The position numbers and the translations under genes were made by a program. From CAYOLL01 sp964404765 [NCBI: uncultured Gemmatimonadota bacterium] (lineage in GTDB: Bacteria; 4572-55): DNA of 7,416 nucleotides. Of the stretch, positions 1 through 6,502 are shown piece after piece. The notes beneath the pieces are model-generated. The model searched no databases. It was not told where the DNA came from and saw only the letters and a program-made list of their open reading frames with translations. The DNA is taken from the NCBI GenBank assembly GCA_964404765.1, contig CAYOLL010000252.1:1-7416 (forward strand), written 5' to 3'. Positions within the stretch are counted from its first letter, which is position 1. Each line of letters begins with the position of its first letter.

Positions 1-1
1 G

Positions 2-2572
2 CTCAATGCCGGCCATAGCAGCGTGACCGCCACCAGCCCGCATCTGGCCAACGGCGTGGATTTCTCGACCGTCACGATTACCTTACGTGATCAATTTAAT
101 AATCCTTTGCCGAATATCACCGCCGGTTTGATTACCGTCAATGTCACCGGCACAGGCAATCTGGTCAGTCAGCCGGAAGCCAATACGAATTTGGCAGGCG
201 TGACCCGTGCCTTTATCCGCAGCACAGTGATCGGCGTCAAACAGGCAACTGTGGCGGTCAACTTTCAAGGCCAGGTGATTCAGTTGACGGATCGGCCGCA
301 GATCATGTTCCGCTCCGGCCCGGTCGACACGTTGTTATCGACCATCGAGGCTACCAGTCCGCATGCGGTTGGCCCGAACGACCCGACGACAATCACCATC
401 ACTTTAAAAGATCACCAGGGCAACGCTATCGAAGGCTTTTTGCCCAACGATATTCTGGTCATGTCCGATAGCCCGGAGATTGGCGATGTCGTGCCGACCA
501 GCGCAACCGACGCTAACGGCCAAACCCGTCTGCAAGTGACGCAGACCCGCGCCGGCACGGTCAACTTCCGCGCCCGGTTCAGAGTCGGCGGCGCATTCGT
601 CTATACGGCCAAACCGGCCAGCGTCATCTTTGTGCCCGGCGAAGTCAGCGACACCCGCTCGATTTTGCAAGCGCCGGCCACGGTGCGCGTCGGCAATGTC
701 TGCAACGTTACGCTGACGGTTTATGATCTATACGGCAACCCGATTTCCGGCATTTCGCCGACCAATGTGACGTTTACGGTCAGCGGCAGCAACAACATCG
801 CCGCGCCCGGTTCCGGCTTTCCGCAATCGGACAGTTTTACCGGCGCAACCGGCGTGACGACCACCTCGTTTACCAGCATCCGCGCCGAGAGCAAAGTCAT
901 TAAGGCGATTGTAAAGGGCGTCGAAATCAAGAATACGCGCACGGTCAACTTCCTGGCCACCCAAGTGGATGGCGTGAAGTCGCATGTGCGGGCCGTGCCG
1001 AATGAAGTCATTGCCGACGGCGTCTCTTATAGCATGATTCAAGTGACGCTGATGGACACGTTCTTCAACCCGATTTCCGATGTCAGCGGCAATGAAGTCA
1101 ACGTGCAAGTCCTGAACGGCAGCAACTTCCATTTAGACCCGTTCACGACCGCCCAGACCAACACCGCGGGTATGATCGAACGCCCGCTGCGCAGCTTTAA
1201 TTCGGAGACCGTGACGATTCAGGTGCGCGCCAAAGACGTGCTGCTGGACGATCAACCGCAGGTGGCTTTTACGCCCAACGTGATCAGCGAACAACGCACG
1301 TTGATTGATGTCTTTCCGGAAACCGTGATTGCCGACAGCTTTCATTTTGCGACGATTACCGTCACGACCTTAAACGCCAACGGCAACCCGATTCAAGGGA
1401 TTCCGTGGGGCGATATCGCGCTTTCGATCACCGGTTCGCAGAATATTTTGCAGCAACCACAGACATCGCAAACGACCAACCAGGAAGGCAAAATATCGGC
1501 GGTTTTACGCAGCTACATGGCCGAAACCAAGGTAATTACTGCCGTTGTTAAGAGCCTGCCGATTGTGGATAATGCCCGCGTCACTTTTGTGGCCGGCGCA
1601 ATTTCCAACACCCATTCAACAATTGACGCAACGTCGCCGGTCACCGCCGACGGCAGCGCCCAAAGTATTGTCACGATTACCTTGCGGGATCGTTACGATA
1701 ACCCGGTGGTCGGCTTCCGCCCACAGGACGGCTTGCGTTTTGCCACGGTTCTGGAAAATATGTCCGGCCTGACGGTAATTCAACCTACGATTGCAACGGA
1801 TGAAAACGGTCGGACACGCGGTTTTGTCAAAAGCTCCATCCAATATTCCGGCGATAACCGAGTGATTCTGGAAGCCTATCTGAATAATTTGCGCATCAGT
1901 GACCAGGCTTTGATTGAGTTTATTTATGAAATTGACCAGACCCTTTCGTCTGTTTCCATCCAGCCGCGTGACAACATCTATGCAAACGGCCAGGATTCGT
2001 CTGTGGTAACGGTGACGCTGCGCAGCACAACCAACGCACCGATTGCCGATATTCCAATTACAGTCACCGCCGAACACGAAATCGACAGCGAAGCTGCAAC
2101 GGTTGAGCAGCCAGGCGAAACCAATGCCCAGGGCACGGCAATCGGCTATGTCCGTTCCGGCGAGGAAGGCATTGTTTATGTGACGGTCAGAGCCGGTGGC
2201 ATAACACTGGCGAATAACGTGAGTGTTAACTTTATTGTGGCTCCACCGGCGCGGTTTGATACCGATTCGCTGTCGGTCAGCCCGAATCCATTCACCCCGG
2301 CCAGCCCTGACCCAATCTTCAATCGGGCTCGCATCAACATTCCGGTCAAAGGCCACCCGGAAAATGGTATTGTAACGGTACAAATATTTGACATCGGCGG
2401 CGCCCTTGTGACAGACCTTGGCACGGACTTCGACGGCGTAGGTGGTGTCTACTACGCTATATGGGACGGCAACGATAAGCGCGGCGATCCGGCGCCGTCC
2501 GGTGTCTATATCTATCAAATCAGCGCATCCGGCACACCAACTATGAACGGTTTGGTAGGCCTGGCGCGGTAA
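2..2572 (+). CDS. Secreted Ig-repeat (invasin/Big_1-like) surface protein with C-terminal FlgD-like domain, 5' partial
   Basis: The reading frame is open from the window edge, so the true start and any signal peptide lie upstream; 856 residues are visible. They form seven repeats of about 106-110 residues, at roughly 1-110, 111-218, 219-324, 325-431, 432-537, 538-646 and 647-753. Each has the pattern 'T/S-I-x-A-x-SP...ADG...VTITLxDxxxNPI', then 'TNxxGxT' and a closing 'VxF' strand, as in bacterial Ig-like Big_1/invasin domains. Residues 754-856 are a FlgD-like Ig domain beginning SVSPNPFTP and ending with WDGND, SGVYIYQI and a final short strand, the usual last module of secreted FCB-group proteins. 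Such C-termini often serve export or surface anchoring. A role as adhesin or structural surface protein is inferred from architecture; no catalytic motif is visible. The gene stops at TAA 2570-2572, and an intrinsic terminator follows after about 125 bp. Confidence 0.85.
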   Translation, partial: LNAGHSSVTATSPHLANGVDFSTVTITLRDQFNNPLPNITAGLITVNVTGTGNLVSQPEANTNLAGVTRAFIRSTVIGVKQATVAVNFQGQVIQLTDRPQIMFRSGPVDTLLSTIEATSPHAVGPNDPTTITITLKDHQGNAIEGFLPNDILVMSDSPEIGDVVPTSATDANGQTRLQVTQTRAGTVNFRARFRVGGAFVYTAKPASVIFVPGEVSDTRSILQAPATVRVGNVCNVTLTVYDLYGNPISGISPTNVTFTVSGSNNIAAPGSGFPQSDSFTGATGVTTTSFTSIRAESKVIKAIVKGVEIKNTRTVNFLATQVDGVKSHVRAVPNEVIADGVSYSMIQVTLMDTFFNPISDVSGNEVNVQVLNGSNFHLDPFTTAQTNTAGMIERPLRSFNSETVTIQVRAKDVLLDDQPQVAFTPNVISEQRTLIDVFPETVIADSFHFATITVTTLNANGNPIQGIPWGDIALSITGSQNILQQPQTSQTTNQEGKISAVLRSYMAETKVITAVVKSLPIVDNARVTFVAGAISNTHSTIDATSPVTADGSAQSIVTITLRDRYDNPVVGFRPQDGLRFATVLENMSGLTVIQPTIATDENGRTRGFVKSSIQYSGDNRVILEAYLNNLRISDQALIEFIYEIDQTLSSVSIQPRDNIYANGQDSSVVTVTLRSTTNAPIADIPITVTAEHEIDSEAATVEQPGETNAQGTAIGYVRSGEEGIVYVTVRAGGITLANNVSVNFIVAPPARFDTDSLSVSPNPFTPASPDPIFNRARINIPVKGHPENGIVTVQIFDIGGALVTDLGTDFDGVGGVYYAIWDGNDKRGDPAPSGVYIYQISASGTPTMNGLVGLAR

Positions 2573-2574
2573 CA

Positions 2575-2665
2575 CAGTTAGCAGTTAGCAGTTAAGAGTT
2601 AAGAGTTAAGAGCGTGTAGTTCGCGGATTGCCAACTGATAACTGATAACTGTCAACTATTAACTG
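2575..2665. repeat. Heptamer-repeat palindrome (5 + 5 copies of CAGTTAN-type units)
   Basis: Five head-to-tail 7-bp units occupy 2575-2609 (CAGTTAG twice, CAGTTAA, GAGTTAA twice). Five units in the opposite orientation occupy 2631-2665 (CCAACTG, ATAACTG twice, TCAACTA, TTAACTG). The two 35-bp arms are symmetric about position 2620 and pair at about 25 of 35 positions, with a 21-bp centre at 2610-2630. The centre holds TTCGCGGAT, which recurs at 3406-3414. The element starts 3 bp after the stop codon of the surface-protein gene and lies upstream of its terminator. It resembles the intergenic heptamer repeats known from several bacterial groups; its function is unknown. Confidence 0.8.
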
Positions 2666-2697
2666 ATCTCCAAAGCCCCTCAATCCTTGGGCGTGAC

Positions 2698-2739
2698 AGG
2701 AGCGATTTGCTTGCCCCCGCAGATCGCTCCTAATTTTTT
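2698..2739 (+). terminator. Rho-independent terminator
   Basis: A 13-bp stem is formed by 2698-2710 (AGGAGCGATTTGC) and 2719-2731 (GCAGATCGCTCCT), with a single T-G wobble and an 8-base loop. It is followed by AA and six T residues (2734-2739). The strong GC-containing stem plus T-run on the + strand fits termination of the surface-protein transcript, and it separates that gene from the beta-barrel gene at 2875. Confidence 0.85.
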
Positions 2740-2874
2740 GTACAATAGTCCCTCCAAAATTCCGCAATCTCTTTGAATTGATCTGCAAAACTTCTTGACG
2801 ACATCCATTATAAATCGCATTTTAACAATACTTTTGAGACATCGAGCCAAACCATTCATTCACCGGAGGATTTT

Positions 2875-3366
2875 ATGCATAAAGGACTTTTGTCAGTGGC
2901 GCTTTTGCTGGTCACATTTTTCTATTCCCAATCAGCTCAGGCGGCTGATATCGGCTATCGCGGCTGGGGACTGCGCGGCGGCTTTGGCTTTGATATAGAT
3001 CAGATTGTGCTGGGGATGCATACGGATTTCGGCACCTTGTCTGAGGATAATTTTCACTTGCAGCCTAATGTCGAGGTCGGTTTCGGCGACGATTTCCTGA
3101 CCGTCGGCGTGGCCGGCGACGTAAAATACATGCTGATCGGCGACGACGTGCAGCCGTTTTTGACCGCCGGGTTGCAAATTACCTACGTCAGTTATGACAA
3201 TGGCGATAAAGTTTTAGGCGGCGGGAACGATTCCGAAACGGAGTTGGGCTTTAATCTCGGCGGCGGCATCAATTTTGATATCGGCGACAAGGATTATTTC
3301 CTGGAAGGCCGGCTGGGCGTCGAAGGCGCGCACGATTTGCGGGTCATGCTGGGCATGTTTTTTTAA
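2875..3366 (+). CDS. Small outer-membrane beta-barrel-like protein with signal peptide
   Basis: This 163-residue protein starts at ATG 2875, placed 4 bp after a strong ribosome binding site (GGAGGA, 2865-2870). Residues 1-23 are a Sec signal peptide: a Lys near the start, a hydrophobic core (LLSVALLLVTFF) and an AQA cleavage motif before Ala24. The mature part of about 140 residues is rich in Gly, Asp and aromatic residues in alternating patterns (RGGFGFDIDQIVLGM, VGFGDDFLTVGVAGD, LGFNLGGGINFDIG). It ends in a strand with terminal Phe (LRVMLGMFF), typical of barrels recognised by the BAM machinery. Its length suits a small barrel of about eight strands. Ligand and function are unknown. The terminator upstream and a long repeat-filled spacer downstream suggest it is transcribed alone. 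Confidence 0.75.
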   Translation: MHKGLLSVALLLVTFFYSQSAQAADIGYRGWGLRGGFGFDIDQIVLGMHTDFGTLSEDNFHLQPNVEVGFGDDFLTVGVAGDVKYMLIGDDVQPFLTAGLQITYVSYDNGDKVLGGGNDSETELGFNLGGGINFDIGDKDYFLEGRLGVEGAHDLRVMLGMFF

Positions 3367-3374
3367 GCAGGATA

Positions 3375-3414
3375 GAACGCGGATGACGCGGAAACGGCGT
3401 TGATCTTCGCGGAT
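3375..3414. repeat. Short CGCGGA(T/A) direct repeats in intergenic DNA
   Basis: Three copies of an 8-bp unit lie within 40 bp just after the beta-barrel gene: ACGCGGAT (3377-3384), ACGCGGAA (3386-3393) and TCGCGGAT (3407-3414). The same unit occurs in the centre of the heptamer palindrome (2621-2628) and, on the other strand, at 7376-7383. All these copies are outside genes, so it looks like a dispersed intergenic repeat. No function can be read from the sequence. Confidence 0.6.
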
Positions 3415-3447
3415 AAAAATCCAACTTTTAGTTTGATTGATTAGCTT

Positions 3448-3546
3448 AACGCAGAGTCCCAAAGAGCGCAGAATAGGATATAAAAGAGACGGTTTTAGCG
3501 TATATCTTTCTTTGCCTTTTGCAACGCTCTCCGCAACCGCTGCGTT
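3448..3546. repeat. Degenerate inverted repeat with AACGCAG ends
   Basis: AACGCAG at 3448-3454 is matched in inverse orientation by CTGCGTT at 3540-3546. Inside these ends AGAGCG (3463-3468) is matched by CGCTCT (3525-3530). CGCAGA occurs twice in the left arm (3450-3455 and 3467-3472). The arms are imperfect with an AT-rich centre, giving an element of about 100 bp that resembles a miniature palindromic repeat. Together with the CGCGGA repeats it fills most of the 233-bp gap between the beta-barrel and phosphodiesterase genes; no gene is seen there. Confidence 0.6.
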
Positions 3547-3599
3547 GAAAGTTTTAATAATTTCGCATATTTTGCGTGTTTCGTGGGTTGAATTTCCGT

Positions 3600-4364
3600 A
3601 TGAATCTTTGGCTAAGCGATCATCAAACCTGGCGGATTGGGCACCGCGGTGCGCCGTGTATCGCGCTGGAAAACACGCTGGAGTCGTTTGCGGCTGCGAT
3701 TGACAGTGGCCTGGACGGAATTGAGTTGGATGTTCATGTGACGGCGGATAGTGTGCCGGTCGTCTATCACGACGATATGTTGACGCATCCGGACAGCAAT
3801 TTGCCAATTCCACTTTCCGACTGGTCTGCGACGGCCTTAAAAAGTCTGGCGCTGATAACAGGGGATCGACAGTATCGCCTGCCGACACTGGCTGAGACGC
3901 TGACGTTGATCGGCGCAAGTTCGCTGCATCTGAATATCGAACTCAAGTCCACCATTGACCCGGCCCGCGTCCATTTGATTACGCAGGCGGTTGAGCGTCA
4001 TCATTTGTTGGGTCGGGTGTTGTTTTCATCCTTTGAATTGCCGCTGCTTGAAGCGGTCAAGCGCCATTGTAACGGGGCGACGGCGTATGTGTGGGCGGCG
4101 GATTCAGCATGGCGGCCCGACCCGGCCTATGTGGACGCGCTCAATCCGCACTACTGCCTGCTTGACGAATCCTTTATCCACTGGGCAACAGAGATCAACA
4201 AGAAAATTTATACCTGGACGGTGGACGACGCGGCTACTGCCGCCCAATTAACCGCCTGGGGCGTGGCCGGTATCATTAGCAACCGCGCGCCCAACTCGCC
4301 GGAGACGCAGTTTATTCGGCGGAGCGCTGTCCGCGCTATTGTCGGTTTGGCCGCCGGAGTCTGA
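3600..4364 (+). CDS. Glycerophosphodiester phosphodiesterase (GDPD family)
   Basis: This 254-residue protein matches the usual length of cytosolic UgpQ-type enzymes, which hydrolyse glycerophosphodiesters to sn-glycerol 3-phosphate and an alcohol. Family signatures are clear: HRG at residues 15-17, ENT at 24-26, the metal-binding pair Glu42 and Asp44 in GIELDVHVT, His57-Asp58 in VVYHDD, and Glu114/Lys116 in NIELKS. His15 and His57 are the expected catalytic pair. YTWTVDD and GIISNRAP near the C-terminus complete the TIM-barrel pattern. No signal peptide is visible, so a cytoplasmic enzyme is likely. ATG 3600 is chosen because it lies six residues before the first family-like segment. GTG 3576 and TTG 3588 are in-frame alternatives, and none has a strong ribosome binding site. 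The next gene starts 17 bp after the stop, so co-transcription with the downstream pair is possible. Confidence 0.9.
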   Translation: MNLWLSDHQTWRIGHRGAPCIALENTLESFAAAIDSGLDGIELDVHVTADSVPVVYHDDMLTHPDSNLPIPLSDWSATALKSLALITGDRQYRLPTLAETLTLIGASSLHLNIELKSTIDPARVHLITQAVERHHLLGRVLFSSFELPLLEAVKRHCNGATAYVWAADSAWRPDPAYVDALNPHYCLLDESFIHWATEINKKIYTWTVDDAATAAQLTAWGVAGIISNRAPNSPETQFIRRSAVRAIVGLAAGV

Positions 4365-4381
4365 AAGAAAAGGATGTTTTT

Positions 4382-4612
4382 ATGCAAAGTTCATCCATAG
4401 ATGGGTTGAAAACTTCATTTGATATTGACAAAACCGCTTTCTCGGTCGGATCGTTATTCGATGAGCCGGATGAGAAAGCTTATTGGCATTCTCGCACGCC
4501 ACAAGAGCGTCTTTTGGCTGTCGAATTAATGCGTCAGGTGGTTTATGGCTACGCATCTGCTACCGTCAGACTTCAAAGATTTTTTGAAGTTGCTGAATTC
4601 AAAACAAGTTGA
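4382..4612 (+). CDS. Small helical partner protein of the nucleotidyltransferase (putative antitoxin-like component)
   Basis: This 76-residue protein starts at ATG 4382, 7 bp after AAGGA (4370-4374). The core, residues 30-66, has the pattern DEKAYWHSRTPQERL, then a helix LLAVELMRQVVYGY and an RLQR segment. I recognise this as a small protein type commonly encoded just before minimal nucleotidyltransferases; its biochemical role is not established to my knowledge. It has no signal peptide, membrane segment or DNA-binding motif that I can identify. The last 68 bp overlap the start of the nucleotidyltransferase gene in another frame, so the two must be translated in a coupled way. The antitoxin label is inferred only from the two-gene arrangement and the partner's fold. 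Confidence 0.75.
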   Translation: MQSSSIDGLKTSFDIDKTAFSVGSLFDEPDEKAYWHSRTPQERLLAVELMRQVVYGYASATVRLQRFFEVAEFKTS

Positions 4613-4994
4613 ATATCTGTTGATCGGCGGCTATGCGGTTGGCTATTACGGCTATTCCCGCGCCACCGCCGATATGGATATTTGGATCGCCATTGGGCCG
4701 GAGAACGCCGTCAAAATGGTTGATGTCCTGCAGGAGTTTGGGTTTGGTGTAAGGGAATTGACACCGGACTTGTTTTTGCAAGAGCACAAGATAATTCGAA
4801 TGGGTGTTCCGCCGTTCCGAATCGAGATTTTGACGACCATTTCTGGCGTGATTTTTGACGAGTGCTATCAGGCACGAACGGTTGATACAATTGACGGTAT
4901 CGAGGTTAATGTTATCAGCCTGTCCCATCTCAAGGCTAACAAGAAAGCCGCCGGACGCAACAAGGATTTGTCGGACCTGGATTATTTGCCGTAA
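4545..4994 (+). CDS. Minimal nucleotidyltransferase (DUF6036/AbiEii-like), putative toxin-like component
   Basis: This 149-residue protein has a nucleotidyltransferase core: a helix FLKLLNSKQVEYLLIGG ending in Gly28-Gly29, then GYSRATADMDIW with the metal-binding pair Asp43 and Asp45. A third acidic strand follows, RIEIL with Glu94. The C-terminal segment SLSHLKANKKAAGRNKDLSDL (125-145) is the helix typical of AbiEii- and DUF6036-like proteins. Proteins of this class would transfer a nucleotide to an RNA or protein target; the target here is unknown. ATG 4545 is supported by AGGTGG (4536-4541) and by the conserved N-terminal LPSDFKDFLKLL region. It lies within the preceding gene, giving a 68-bp overlap, which is longer than normal operon overlaps. 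Catalytic residues appear intact, so it is probably active. A toxin-antitoxin role is inferred, and an ordinary housekeeping role is not excluded. Confidence 0.8.
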   Translation: MATHLLPSDFKDFLKLLNSKQVEYLLIGGYAVGYYGYSRATADMDIWIAIGPENAVKMVDVLQEFGFGVRELTPDLFLQEHKIIRMGVPPFRIEILTTISGVIFDECYQARTVDTIDGIEVNVISLSHLKANKKAAGRNKDLSDLDYLP

Positions 4995-5051
4995 GCGTTT
5001 GGTGGTTCAGTTCCGGTATTAGAGGCATCCTGCTGCTCTTCCGCGTAACGA

Positions 5052-5318
5052 TTGGCGTTGTTGGCGGCGGCCCAGGCGGCGTCAGAGCGTCGTTGGTCAT
5101 TGGTTTGGTCATGGCGCTTATCCGATGCCACGCCAAAGCAGCGACAAAACTTTGAGATTATTGGCAGCGGTCAGGGCGTTCACTGGCCGGAGATTGATGA
5201 AGATATCAGCGCTGCCGGAATGTTGTGGGGCATACCGGCCCGTCGCCCAAAGTCAAAAACGATGGTGAAACGTACGAAACGTGCCTTTGCCCGGCAAGGT
5301 ACGAATGTTGCAGTTTAA
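5052..5318 (+). pseudogene. Truncated DUF2442-like gene remnant
   Basis: The frame opens after a TAA at 5046-5048 and can start only from TTG 5052 or later codons. From about 5094 the translation matches the C-terminal half of DUF2442 proteins: SLVWSWRLSDATPKQR, then NFEIIG, GVHWPEIDEDIS and AAGMLWGIPARRP. The family's N-terminal half (the strands around the 'DGR' turn and the PLxW segment) is missing, replaced by an Ala/Leu-rich stretch. Residues 70-88 are a basic tail not typical of the family. Full-length members are about 80-110 residues and often lie beside DUF4160 genes in antitoxin-like pairs; no DUF4160 partner is present. It is most likely a gene decayed at its 5' end. A short expressed protein is a less likely alternative. 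Confidence 0.55.
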
Positions 5319-5460
5319 GCTGATATGTCCGCCCATGAAAACGGTCAGCCCATCCAATCCCAACCGGTATCTTCAAGCGGATCGCGGCATTCCGTTGCAA
5401 TGCATTGTATTTGGCTTTCAACCACCGCAATTGCGTAATTTGAAAGAAGTTGTCGCTTAA
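5305..5460 (+). CDS. Doubtful small ORF, 51 aa, unrecognised
   Basis: ATG 5305 is preceded by AAGG (5296-5299) and begins a 51-residue frame ending at TAA 5458-5460, overlapping the tail of the DUF2442 remnant. A second in-frame ATG is at 5335. The product contains ADRGIPLQCIVFGFQPPQL and ends LRNLKEVVA, which looks protein-like rather than random. I do not recognise the family. It could be a fragment of a larger decayed gene or a chance ORF. Confidence 0.25.
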   Translation: MLQFKLICPPMKTVSPSNPNRYLQADRGIPLQCIVFGFQPPQLRNLKEVVA

Positions 5461-5586
5461 TCAAGCTTCTTCCAATCATCTTGAATCTATGCCGGACGAG
5501 CTTGTGGCCGACTGTGCTTGGTTTTCAACCCCACAACTGTGTGTCTTAAGTGAAATTGTGACTTGACATGAAATAGGGAGCGAATT

Positions 5587-6075
5587 ATGTGCTCAATCTT
5601 ATACCTTGGCAGCGAGTGCGAATTACCTCTGATCTCCTGGGAAGACGCTGTTGCGGCCGCCCCTGCGCCCGAGATAGATGAAGACAGCGGACTTGCTTAC
5701 GATTATTCTCTTTTTCACATTCTAAAATCGGACGATGCGTTTGTGTCGGCGATCCTTCCACAACCCTTTATTTATATGATCGGCGCGGGTTGCCTCAGTG
5801 GCTGCGGCTGTGACTTTAAATGGAGCTATAAGATACGGAAAGATTTCCAGCCCAATTATTTCATGCCTTACTTTAACGAAGCAACCGAATTTGACGTTCT
5901 CTTACACAAATATTTGAAAAATGCGCTTCGGCATCAAAAGTCGATAACGCTTTATTGTCATGACCCTTGCTTGCCAAACGATCATGTCCCCACTGTTAAA
6001 GAATATGATGTTGATGTATTTATTGTGCCCAGTTTTTATTTTATTGCCGGTGAAGTGTTAAGAATACACCTTTAA
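5587..6075 (+). CDS. Uncharacterised Cys-rich protein with a GCxSGCGCDF motif
   Basis: This 162-residue protein starts at ATG 5587, 6 bp after AGGGAG (5575-5580). It opens MCSILYLGSECELPLISW and lacks a signal peptide or membrane segment. Seven cysteines are present: 2, 11, 69, 73, 75, 124 and 128. They are grouped as C69-x3-C73-x-C75 in FIYMIGAGCLSGCGCDF and C124-x3-C128 in YCHDPC. The central motif after an 'xIYMIG' strand resembles small uncharacterised bacterial proteins that contain GCGCGF, but I know of no assigned function. Clustered Cys and His would suit metal binding, which is inference. The next gene, cytidine deaminase, starts 16 bp after its stop, so it appears to be the first gene of a three-gene operon. 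Its codons look more AT-rich than those of the isomerase gene, so it may have a separate origin. Confidence 0.75.
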   Translation: MCSILYLGSECELPLISWEDAVAAAPAPEIDEDSGLAYDYSLFHILKSDDAFVSAILPQPFIYMIGAGCLSGCGCDFKWSYKIRKDFQPNYFMPYFNEATEFDVLLHKYLKNALRHQKSITLYCHDPCLPNDHVPTVKEYDVDVFIVPSFYFIAGEVLRIHL

Positions 6076-6091
6076 TTCAAAAGGAAAACCT

Positions 6092-6502
6092 ATGCCATTA
6101 GACACCCTTGAATGCAAGCTGCTGGATCTGGCTCTGGCCGCTCAAAAAAATGCCTATGCCCCATATTCCCATTTTCATGTCGGCGCGGCCTTTGTGGACG
6201 ATCAGGGACAGATTTTCAGCGGCTGTAATGTGGAAAATGCCTCGTATGGTCTGACGAATTGCGCCGAGCGAACCGCTATTTTTAGCGCGGTGGCGCAGGG
6301 CAGCCGCCATATCGTGACAATGGTCATCGTCACCGACGGGCCGGAGTTGGGCGCGCCGTGCGGGGCCTGCCGGCAGGTGATCCATGAGTTTGGGCCACAA
6401 GCAAAAATTATTTTAGCCAAAAGCGCCGACCGTTATGTCTGCTATAAGATGTCGGAACTGCTGCCCCACGCCTTTAATATGGAAGATGAGGTCAAACAAT
6501 GA
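6092..6502 (+). CDS. cdd: Cytidine deaminase, short tetrameric type
   Basis: This 136-residue enzyme deaminates cytidine and deoxycytidine to uridine and deoxyuridine in the pyrimidine salvage or catabolic pathway in the cytosol. The length is typical of the homotetrameric class. It has the substrate loop AYAPYSHFHVGAAF (21-34), GCNVENASYG with Asn46 and Glu48 contacting the ribose, and the zinc site Cys57-Ala-Glu59 (TNCAERTA) and Cys90-x2-Cys93 (PCGACRQV). Glu59 is the proton shuttle. All catalytic residues are present. ATG 6092 follows an AAGGA site (6081-6085) with 6-bp spacing. The stop codon overlaps the isomerase start as ATGA (6499-6502), implying translational coupling. Its pairing with a pentose-phosphate isomerase suggests nucleoside breakdown rather than simple salvage. 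Confidence 0.95.
   Translation: MPLDTLECKLLDLALAAQKNAYAPYSHFHVGAAFVDDQGQIFSGCNVENASYGLTNCAERTAIFSAVAQGSRHIVTMVIVTDGPELGAPCGACRQVIHEFGPQAKIILAKSADRYVCYKMSELLPHAFNMEDEVKQ

Larger units (their letters stand above)
4995..5586. other. Gene-poor, decayed stretch between the nucleotidyltransferase and the last operon
   Basis: No intact recognisable gene is seen over these 592 bp. The stretch contains the DUF2442 remnant (5052-5318) and a doubtful 51-codon ORF (5305-5460). The first 57 bp hold nothing identifiable. 5461-5586 holds only the ribosome binding site AGGGAG (5575-5580) for the gene at 5587. No convincing terminator, palindrome or promoter was found. The promoter of the last operon must lie somewhere here but cannot be placed. 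Confidence 0.6.

Noticed and set aside
1616-2575. Long antisense ORF (319 codons) on the - strand
   Set aside because: It is a shadow of the Ig-repeat protein: no recognisable domain, and the + strand frame shows regular conserved repeats.
2575-2665. CRISPR array
   Set aside because: The units are 7 bp with no unique spacers; this is a heptamer palindrome.
2606-2788. Small - strand ORF across the heptamer palindrome and terminator
   Set aside because: It consists largely of the repeat and hairpin sequence and has no protein-like features.
2795-2814. TTGACG followed by TATAAA as a promoter for the beta-barrel gene
   Set aside because: The boxes are only 8 bp apart, far below the usual 16-18 bp; at the correct spacing only weak AT-rich matches exist.
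3214-3918. Antisense ORF of 234 codons
   Set aside because: It spans the end of the beta-barrel gene, repeat DNA and the start of the phosphodiesterase gene; its translation has no domain pattern.
5563-5568. TTGACA as a -35 box for the last operon
   Set aside because: A -10 box at normal spacing would fall on the start codon at 5587, incompatible with the good ribosome binding site between them.
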